A DNA stretch of 5,268 nt from Candidatus Thioglobus sp. (GTDB taxonomy: Bacteria; Pseudomonadota; Gammaproteobacteria; PS1; Thioglobaceae), in NCBI GenBank assembly GCA_003978185.1, contig QOAH01000073.1, forward strand, positions 1-5,268, read 5' to 3'. Position numbers and translations under genes: made by a program. The notes below the pieces were generated by a model, which made no database searches, had not been told where the DNA came from, and saw nothing but the letters and a program-made list of their open reading frames with translations. This document shows positions 1 through 3,465 of the stretch, in pieces (positions within the stretch are counted from its first letter, which is position 1; each line of letters starts with the position of its first letter).

Positions 1-60
1 GTTAAACGTAGACAATTGGTTTTATCTATCTATCATAAGTTTGAGAAAATTGTAAAATAA
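1..60 (+). CDS. C-terminal end of an unidentified upstream gene (partial)
   Basis: Frame 1 is open from the window edge to a TAA at 58-60, giving 19 residues that begin VKRRQLVLSI and end FEKIVK. The piece is basic and has no motif I can recognise, so no function is proposed. Support for it being real is the very short 4-base gap to the tsaB start, typical of a packed operon. The fragment is too short to exclude chance. Confidence 0.4.
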   Translation, partial: VKRRQLVLSIYHKFEKIVK

Positions 61-64
61 GCCA

Positions 65-715
65 ATGAAAAACATTCTTGCCATTGATACTTGTACTGAG
101 GTTTGCTCAGTCAGTCTTTATACTAACGGTATAAAAATTAGCCGATTTGTTAAGGGTGTGGCAAAAAGTTCAGGACTTATCTTGCCTTTGTGTGATGAAG
201 TGTTTGCTGAGTCTGATATTACTGTATCTGATTTGGATAGTATTGTTTACACCAAAGGCCCTGGTGCATTTACCGGTGTGCGTATGTGTATTGGTGTGGT
301 GCAGGGTATGTCATTGGCACATGATATTCCTACCAAGGGATATTCTACTTTGGAGCTTGTAGGTTTTGGTGCAGCTAAAAAATACAAGTCTGATAAAGTG
401 GCTGTGGCACTTGATGCGCGTATGGGTGAAGTATATTGGGGATTGTACCAAGATCAAAAGCTATCTAATGAAAGCCTTAAAAGTCCAAGTGAAGTCGATG
501 TATTGAACCAGGATTTTATCGGTGTAGGTACGGGCTGGGGCGCGTATGAAGCTGAACTTTATGAGCGAACAGGTGTTAAGCATTGTGTTTCAGACTTCTA
601 CCCAAGGGCTGAAAATTTGATTGATTTATATTTAGATCAAAAAAGTACACATGACAATGAATTGCCACTCCCGACTTATTTACGTAATAATGTGGCGAAG
701 AAATCATTAAAATAA
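65..715 (+). CDS. tsaB: TsaB, tRNA threonylcarbamoyladenosine (t6A) biosynthesis scaffold protein
   Basis: TsaB (YeaZ) is the partner and scaffold of TsaD. With TsaE it forms the cytoplasmic complex that moves threonylcarbamoyl from TC-AMP to A37 of tRNAs reading ANN codons; this role is known from the family. Seen here: the ASKHA-fold opening ILAIDTC (residues 4-10), the family block GPGAFTGVR (65-73), the DARMGEVYWG block (117-126) and the C-terminal PTYLRNNVA (203-211). The length, 216 residues, is slightly below the 231 of E. coli TsaB. The ATG at 65 is chosen because the hydrophobic first beta strand starts at once, as in the family. No clear Shine-Dalgarno precedes it, only AT-rich sequence after the upstream TAA, so translation may be coupled to the upstream gene. 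It is followed by ccmC, an unrelated function, so the adjacency probably reflects packing. The identity is secure. Confidence 0.95.
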   Translation: MKNILAIDTCTEVCSVSLYTNGIKISRFVKGVAKSSGLILPLCDEVFAESDITVSDLDSIVYTKGPGAFTGVRMCIGVVQGMSLAHDIPTKGYSTLELVGFGAAKKYKSDKVAVALDARMGEVYWGLYQDQKLSNESLKSPSEVDVLNQDFIGVGTGWGAYEAELYERTGVKHCVSDFYPRAENLIDLYLDQKSTHDNELPLPTYLRNNVAKKSLK

Positions 716-745
716 TTCTCAATTATTACAATATTAAATTATAGT

Positions 746-1486
746 ATGTGGAAATGGATTCAGGCATTTGCCTCACCGCAAAATTTTTACCGGATTAGTA
801 AAAAACTCATTCCTTGGTTTTTATATCCGTTCATCGCTCTAACTTTAGTGGGATTGTATTGGGCGTTAATTGTATCGCCACCTGATTACCAACAAGGTGA
901 AAGTGTACGCATTATGTATGTGCATGTACCCGCTGCGTGGATGAGCTTATTTATTTATGTGGTGATGGCTGTTGCAGGTGCGATCGGCCTCATTTGGCAA
1001 ATTAAACTTGCCAATGTAGTGGCCTCAGTCTCAGCACCGATTGGTGCAGCTTTTACTTTTTTAGCTTTAGTCACTGGTGCAGTATGGGGTAAGCCAATGT
1101 GGGGTACTTGGTGGGTGTGGGATGCACGTTTAACTTCTGAGCTGATTCTGTTGTTTTTGTATCTGGCTTATATATCGCTTAATAATGCGTTTGATAATCC
1201 GAAAACTGCAGCTAAAGCTTCTTCAGTTTTAGCGATTGTAGGCTTGGTTAATATTCCCATTATTTATTATTCAGTGGAATGGTGGAACAGTTTGCATCAA
1301 GGATCGTCTGTGAGTGTGACCAAAGTCTCTATGCAAATAGATATGTTTTACGCATTACTGTTGATTAGTTTTGCCTTTAAATTTTTGTATGGTGCGCTGG
1401 TATTAATGCGTGCTAGAGATGAGGTTCTGATAAGAGAGCAAAACTCACGTTGGGTTAAAGCAATTGTGATGGGGAGTGATAAATAA
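746..1486 (+). CDS. ccmC: CcmC, heme-handling inner membrane protein of cytochrome c maturation (System I)
   Basis: CcmC binds heme at the periplasmic face of the inner membrane and, with CcmD, attaches it to CcmE. The sequence shows the tryptophan-rich WWD signature WGTWWVWDARLTSEL (residues 119-133) and the two conserved periplasmic histidines, His60 in YVHVPAAWM and His184 in WWNSLHQG. Both fall at the same numbers as in E. coli CcmC, as I recall that protein. About six hydrophobic segments are visible, near residues 22-42, 61-83, 92-115, 131-149, 157-176 and 203-222. The length of 246 is normal. The start at 746 gives MWKWIQ, matching the MWK opening of the E. coli protein. No Shine-Dalgarno is evident. 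The stop codon overlaps the ccmD start by one base. ccmA and ccmB, which usually lie upstream, are replaced by tsaB. Confidence 0.97.
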   Translation: MWKWIQAFASPQNFYRISKKLIPWFLYPFIALTLVGLYWALIVSPPDYQQGESVRIMYVHVPAAWMSLFIYVVMAVAGAIGLIWQIKLANVVASVSAPIGAAFTFLALVTGAVWGKPMWGTWWVWDARLTSELILLFLYLAYISLNNAFDNPKTAAKASSVLAIVGLVNIPIIYYSVEWWNSLHQGSSVSVTKVSMQIDMFYALLLISFAFKFLYGALVLMRARDEVLIREQNSRWVKAIVMGSDK

Positions 1487-1644
1487 TGGAACTTTTGACC
1501 TTATTATCATTTGATAAATACGCTTACTATATATGGTTTTCGTATTTTCTAACTTTTGCAGTAATTGCTATTTTATTTATTAGAACTCGATCAATTCACA
1601 AAAAAGCAATTACTCAGTTACGGATTAAATATTCAAGAAATTAG
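1486..1644 (+). CDS. ccmD: CcmD, small membrane protein of the CcmABCDE heme exporter complex
   Basis: This is a 52-residue reading frame starting MELLTLLSFD and ending IKYSRN. It has one hydrophobic segment at about residues 15-33 and a basic tail (RTRSIHKK and after), the usual CcmD layout: a single membrane span, then a positively charged cytoplasmic end. CcmD proteins are poorly conserved, so the call rests on size, topology and position between ccmC and ccmE. In the known system CcmD stabilises the CcmC-heme-CcmE complex and helps release holo-CcmE. The start shares its first A with the TAA of ccmC (TAATG), which points to translational coupling. A GGGAG at 1472-1476, inside the ccmC end, is a good ribosome binding site 9 bases ahead. 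An aromatic cluster YAYYIWF (residues 12-18) opens the span. Confidence 0.88.
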   Translation: MELLTLLSFDKYAYYIWFSYFLTFAVIAILFIRTRSIHKKAITQLRIKYSRN

Positions 1645-1656
1645 TGAGAGATTATT

Positions 1657-2082
1657 ATGACTAAACGACAAAATAGAATGGTTTTTGTTGCCTTGTTGGT
1701 GGCAGGTGCAGTGCTGGCAATGACTTTATTGTTTCAAGCATTAGGCAGTAATACTAATTATTTTTATTCTCCAACCGAAGTGGTAGAAGGCAAGGCGCCT
1801 AGCGGTAAAAGCTTTCGTCTTGGCGGTCTAGTAGCCAAAGATAGCGTGAAACGCAAAGACATGACTGTTAATTTCGATGTCACAGACAATAAAAACAAAT
1901 TTAACATTGAATATACTGGCATCTTGCCGGATTTATTTAGAGAAGGCCAGGGTATTATCACCACTGGCTCATTAGTGAACGGTACGTTTGTAGCCACAGA
2001 AGTGCTTGCCAAGCACGATGAAAATTACATGCCACCTGAAGTCGCTGACGCTTTAGAAAAAGCTAAAAAATCTGAGAAATAA
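1657..2082 (+). CDS. ccmE: CcmE, periplasmic heme chaperone of cytochrome c maturation
   Basis: CcmE carries heme covalently, through a histidine, from CcmC to the CcmF/CcmH lyase. The 141-residue protein has an N-terminal membrane anchor at about residues 8-28, then the family blocks YFYSP (35-39), RLGGLV (54-59) and PDLFREGQG (91-99). The heme-binding motif HDENY follows, with His120 as the attachment residue and Tyr124 as the axial ligand by homology to E. coli His130/Tyr134. The stretch after it, MPPEV, is also typical. The key residues are therefore intact. A purine-rich GAGAG at 1646-1650 serves as ribosome binding site 6 bases ahead of the ATG. The gene lies 12 bases after ccmD and 2 bases before ccmG. 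In most gammaproteobacterial clusters ccmF comes next, but here it does not. Confidence 0.97.
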   Translation: MTKRQNRMVFVALLVAGAVLAMTLLFQALGSNTNYFYSPTEVVEGKAPSGKSFRLGGLVAKDSVKRKDMTVNFDVTDNKNKFNIEYTGILPDLFREGQGIITTGSLVNGTFVATEVLAKHDENYMPPEVADALEKAKKSEK

Positions 2083-2084
2083 CC

Positions 2085-2606
2085 ATGTGGAAGTTCTTAC
2101 CGTTAGTTTTGTTTGTTGTATTGGCCTGGTTTTTATTAGATGGATTGGGCAAAGACCCTAAAAAACTACCTTCACCTTTGATTGGCAAAGCCTTTCCTGA
2201 TCTTGAAGTGGTGGATTTTGAAACGGGAGAGAAGTATTTAACCCAAGATAAATTAAAAGACAAAGTGTCTTTGGTGAATGTTTGGGCGTCTTGGTGTGTG
2301 ACTTGCCGTGCCGAGCATAAAATGTTAAATGACATTGCGGCAACAAGTGATTTGCATATGGTTGGTATTAATTACAAAGACACTAAAAAAGAAGGTAAGC
2401 GCTTTTTAGATATATTGGGCAACCCATTTAAATTTATTATTTTTGACCAGCAAGGCAAGCTAGGACTAGAATTAGGCGTGTATGCCACACCAGAGACTTT
2501 TATTATTGATCAGCAAGGCGTGATTCGTTTTAAACATATTGGTGAGATTACACCCACTATATGGAAAAACGAAATACTGCCATTAATAAGTAAGTTAAAA
2601 ATATAA
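2085..2606 (+). CDS. ccmG: CcmG/DsbE, membrane-anchored periplasmic thioredoxin for cytochrome c maturation
   Basis: CcmG is a reductant of the apocytochrome c CXXCH thiols, acting before heme attachment and itself kept reduced by the DsbD/CcdA route. Visible features are an uncleaved N-terminal anchor (residues 2-19), the family opening LPSPLIGKAFPDL (28-40) and the thioredoxin active site WASWCVTCRAEH (67-78) with Cys71 and Cys74. GINYKD (94-99) is the CcmG-specific acidic region, and GVYATPETFIID (131-142) carries the cis-proline Pro136. The length of 173 is normal. The active site is CVTC where E. coli has CPTC; a residue other than proline is common in non-enteric CcmG, so I expect it to work. 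The gene starts 2 bases after ccmE with only a weak GAG at 2074-2076 as ribosome binding site, suggesting coupling to ccmE. Confidence 0.96.
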   Translation: MWKFLPLVLFVVLAWFLLDGLGKDPKKLPSPLIGKAFPDLEVVDFETGEKYLTQDKLKDKVSLVNVWASWCVTCRAEHKMLNDIAATSDLHMVGINYKDTKKEGKRFLDILGNPFKFIIFDQQGKLGLELGVYATPETFIIDQQGVIRFKHIGEITPTIWKNEILPLISKLKI

Positions 2607-2620
2607 ATAAATTCTAATAA

Positions 2621-2641
2621 ATTGAATTTTCAATGTTTTTT
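2621..2641 (+). terminator. Possible weak Rho-independent terminator after ccmG
   Basis: ATTGAA (2621-2626) and TTCAAT (2629-2634) form a perfect inverted repeat with room for a small loop. It is followed by G and six T residues (2636-2641). It lies 14 bases after the ccmG stop and just before the hupB promoter, where an operon end is expected. The stem is almost all A-T, so it would be weak and could be chance in such AT-rich DNA. Confidence 0.4.
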
Positions 2642-2652
2642 ACTAAAAGCTA

Positions 2653-2680
2653 TTGACAGCAAGGGTTTTTGATGGATAAT
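2653..2680 (+). promoter_or_regulatory. Sigma70-type promoter for hupB
   Basis: A perfect -35 box TTGACA (2653-2658) is followed after 16 bases by GATAAT (2675-2680), which matches the TATAAT consensus at five of six positions. Transcription would start near 2687, giving a leader of about 68 bases before the hupB ATG. It is the best promoter match I see in the window, fitting a highly expressed nucleoid protein gene. It also marks hupB as a unit separate from the ccm cluster. Confidence 0.75.
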
Positions 2681-2689
2681 TCATCGAAA
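2667..2689. repeat. Imperfect palindrome centred on the hupB -10 box (possible operator)
   Basis: The left arm TTTTGATGGAT (2667-2677) and right arm ATTCATCGAAA (2679-2689) are inverted copies matching at 9 of 11 positions, around a central A at 2678. The palindrome covers the whole -10 element and reaches the expected start site, so most of it would not be transcribed. If functional it would act as DNA, for example as a binding site for a dimeric regulator. No regulator is identified, and AT-rich sequence makes such repeats more likely by chance. Confidence 0.35.
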
Positions 2690-2706
2690 GCTTTATTATA
2701 AAGTTT
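2688..2706. repeat. Short palindrome at the start of the hupB leader
   Basis: CTTTAT (2691-2696) and ATAAAG (2698-2703) are perfect inverted repeats around one base. They extend to arms 2688-2696 and 2698-2706 with one mismatch (a G-T pair). The element lies directly after the -10 palindrome, in the earliest transcribed part of the leader. As RNA it would be a weak hairpin because the loop is too tight; as DNA it could be a protein site. Function unknown. Confidence 0.3.
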
Positions 2707-2712
2707 ACAAAT

Positions 2713-2731
2713 TTTCATTGAGAGAATGAAA
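2713..2731 (+). promoter_or_regulatory. Hairpin in the hupB 5' leader
   Basis: TTTCATT (2713-2719) and AATGAAA (2725-2731) pair perfectly over 7 bp with a GAGAG loop (2720-2724). The hairpin ends 10 bases before the AGGAG ribosome binding site and leaves that site free. There is no T-tract, so it is not a terminator. A role in mRNA stability or in autoregulation of HU is possible but not shown. Confidence 0.35.
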
Positions 2732-2741
2732 TTTACTACAC

Positions 2742-2746
2742 AGGAG
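2742..2746 (+). promoter_or_regulatory. Strong ribosome binding site of hupB
   Basis: AGGAG sits 8 bases ahead of the hupB ATG, near-ideal spacing. It stands out because tsaB, ccmC and ppiD have no recognisable Shine-Dalgarno. This fixes the hupB start and fits high expression. Confidence 0.85.
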
Positions 2747-2754
2747 AATAAAAG

Positions 2755-3030
2755 ATGAACAAATCAGATTTAGTAGCAGCAATTGCAGAAACTTCAGGCC
2801 TTACAAAAGCAGATGCAGCTCGCGCATTAGACGCAACAACAGGTGCAATCACTGGCGCATTAGCAGGTGGTGACAATGTTGCAATTACAGGCTTTGGTAG
2901 CTTTTTAGTAAGAGACCGTGCAGCACGTACTGGCCGCAACCCACAAACAGGTGCAGCGATTCAAATTAAAGCATCTAAAGTACCAGCATTTAAAGCAGGT
3001 AAATTACTTAAAGAATCAGTTAATAAATAG
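2755..3030 (+). CDS. hupB: HU family DNA-binding protein (HU-beta type)
   Basis: HU is a small dimeric nucleoid protein that binds and bends DNA with little sequence preference. The 91-residue length is standard. The N-terminal helical part begins [12 protein letters not shown]. The family signature [18 protein letters not shown] covers residues 46-63, with the RNP tip (61-63) whose Pro63 intercalates into DNA. The end [16 protein letters not shown] is typical of HU rather than IHF. The start is fixed by a strong AGGAG. Codon use is unusual beside its neighbours: 17 of 19 alanines are GCA, as expected for a highly expressed gene tuned to one tRNA. In E. coli the order is lon-hupB-ppiD. Here the ppiD side is kept, with two tRNAs between, but the upstream neighbour is a ccm cluster and not lon. 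It has its own promoter and terminator. The alpha/beta assignment rests mainly on position. Confidence 0.95.
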   Translation: MNKSDLVAAIAETSGLTKADAARALDATTGAITGALAGGDNVAITGFGSFLVRDRAARTGRNPQTGAAIQIKASKVPAFKAGKLLKESVNK

Positions 3031-3047
3031 ATTTATTTAAGTATAAT
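3020..3047 (+). promoter_or_regulatory. Candidate tRNA promoter overlapping the end of hupB
   Basis: A perfect TATAAT at 3042-3047 has TTAATA (3020-3025, four of six to TTGACA) 16 bases upstream, inside the last hupB codons. The bases after the -10 box, GTGCCCGG, are GC-rich in an AT-rich setting. They resemble the discriminator typical of stringently controlled stable RNA promoters. The start would be near 3054, within the left arm of the hupB terminator. It is the only good -10 between hupB and the tRNAs. The call is inferred from sequence alone. Confidence 0.55.
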
Positions 3048-3048
3048 G

Positions 3049-3087
3049 TGCCCGGTGCTTAGATCAAGTATCGGGCATAGTTTTTTT
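3049..3087 (+). terminator. Rho-independent terminator of hupB
   Basis: The left arm TGCCCGGTGCTT (3049-3060) pairs along all 12 positions with AAGTATCGGGCA (3066-3077), including two G-U pairs, with loop AGATC. Three bases later comes a run of seven T (3081-3087). It begins 18 bases after the hupB stop. The T-run ends exactly where the mature tRNA-Val begins, so tRNA transcription must either read through or start inside the hairpin. Confidence 0.85.
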
Positions 3088-3163
3088 GGGCGATTAGCTC
3101 AGTTGGGAGAGCATCGCCCTTACAAGGCGAGGGTCACTGGTTCAAGTCCAGTATCGCCCACCA
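3088..3163 (+). tRNA. tRNA-Val, anticodon TAC
   Basis: A full 76-base cloverleaf is visible. The acceptor GGGCGAT (3088-3094) pairs perfectly with ATCGCCC (3153-3159). The D stem is GCTC/GAGC (3097-3100, 3109-3112). The anticodon stem TCGCC/GGCGA (3114-3118, 3126-3130) carries loop CTTACAA with anticodon TAC at 3121-3123. The T arm is ACTGG-TTCAAGT-CCAGT (3136-3152). Discriminator A is followed by an encoded CCA (3161-3163). It reads GTA and, by wobble, other valine codons. It closely resembles E. coli tRNA-Val(UAC). Its 5' end touches the hupB terminator T-run, and tRNA-Asp follows 12 bases later, so the two are very likely one transcript. Confidence 0.97.
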
Positions 3164-3175
3164 AAAAAACTTTTC

Positions 3176-3252
<77 letters not shown>

Positions 3253-3278
3253 TATTCTTTGCGAGTATAGCAAAAACT

Positions 3279-3309
3279 AAAAAAGGTAGCTAATGGCTGC
3301 CTTTTTTTT
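3279..3309 (+). terminator. Rho-independent terminator of the tRNA pair
   Basis: GGTAGC (3285-3290) pairs with GCTGCC (3296-3301), including one G-U, around loop TAATG. It is flanked by six A residues before (3279-3284) and eight T residues after (3302-3309), which extend the stem. It lies 26 bases after tRNA-Asp. The A/T flanks mean it could also stop transcription from the other strand, though no opposing gene is seen here. Confidence 0.88.
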
Positions 3310-3398
3310 ATTCTAAAATTCCTTCTCTAAAACAGTCTTTACTATTATTTAGTTGAGTTCATCTCATAAAGCCATTCGAGCCAACAAGGTTTTTCGTT

Positions 3399-3404
3399 TA
3401 TAAT
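3399..3404 (+). promoter_or_regulatory. Candidate -10 box for ppiD
   Basis: TATAAT at 3399-3404 lies 61 bases before the ppiD start, in the 156-base gap after the tRNA terminator (3310-3465). No good -35 is present at 16-18 bases upstream; the closest is TTCGAG (3375-3380). The rest of the gap is AT-rich with no other convincing element. ppiD must have its own promoter because a strong terminator precedes it, so this is the best candidate, but weakly supported. Confidence 0.35.
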
Positions 3405-3465
3405 TCTTATTTTTTATTAATCAATGGTTTTAGTGCGCAAGCAAGACACCATCTAAATATATATT

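Noticed and set aside
147..362. 71-codon + strand frame inside tsaB
   Set aside because: It overlaps tsaB in another frame, is rich in Leu, Cys and Val without family motifs, and tsaB is certain.
711..727. AATAATT-CTC-AATTATT inverted repeat at the end of tsaB as a terminator
   Set aside because: The stem is seven A-T pairs, overlaps the stop codon and has no T-run after it, so it is unlikely to end transcription.
1764..2012. 82-codon - strand frame opposite ccmE
   Set aside because: It is antisense to a well-conserved gene, with low-complexity Ser/Thr/Leu content and no recognisable motif.
2295..2306. CVTC in the CcmG active site as a defect
   Set aside because: Both cysteines are present and non-proline residues between them are common in CcmG outside enterics.
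2063..2346. Two - strand frames of 90 and 62 codons opposite ccmG
   Set aside because: Both lie fully or mostly antisense to ccmG, overlap each other and look like translation shadows.
2736..2939. 67-codon - strand frame opposite hupB
   Set aside because: Its Ala/Pro/Val-rich product simply mirrors the repetitive GCA codons of hupB.
3164..3175. tRNA pair as an integration (att) site
   Set aside because: No integrase, phage gene or repeated tRNA 3' end is present in the window; spacer and flanks look like normal core genome.
3424..3456. Ten-codon reading frame (MVLVRKQDTI) just upstream of ppiD
   Set aside because: It ends 9 bases before the ppiD start and could be a leader peptide, but it has no ribosome binding site, no run of regulatory codons and no attenuator-like hairpin.
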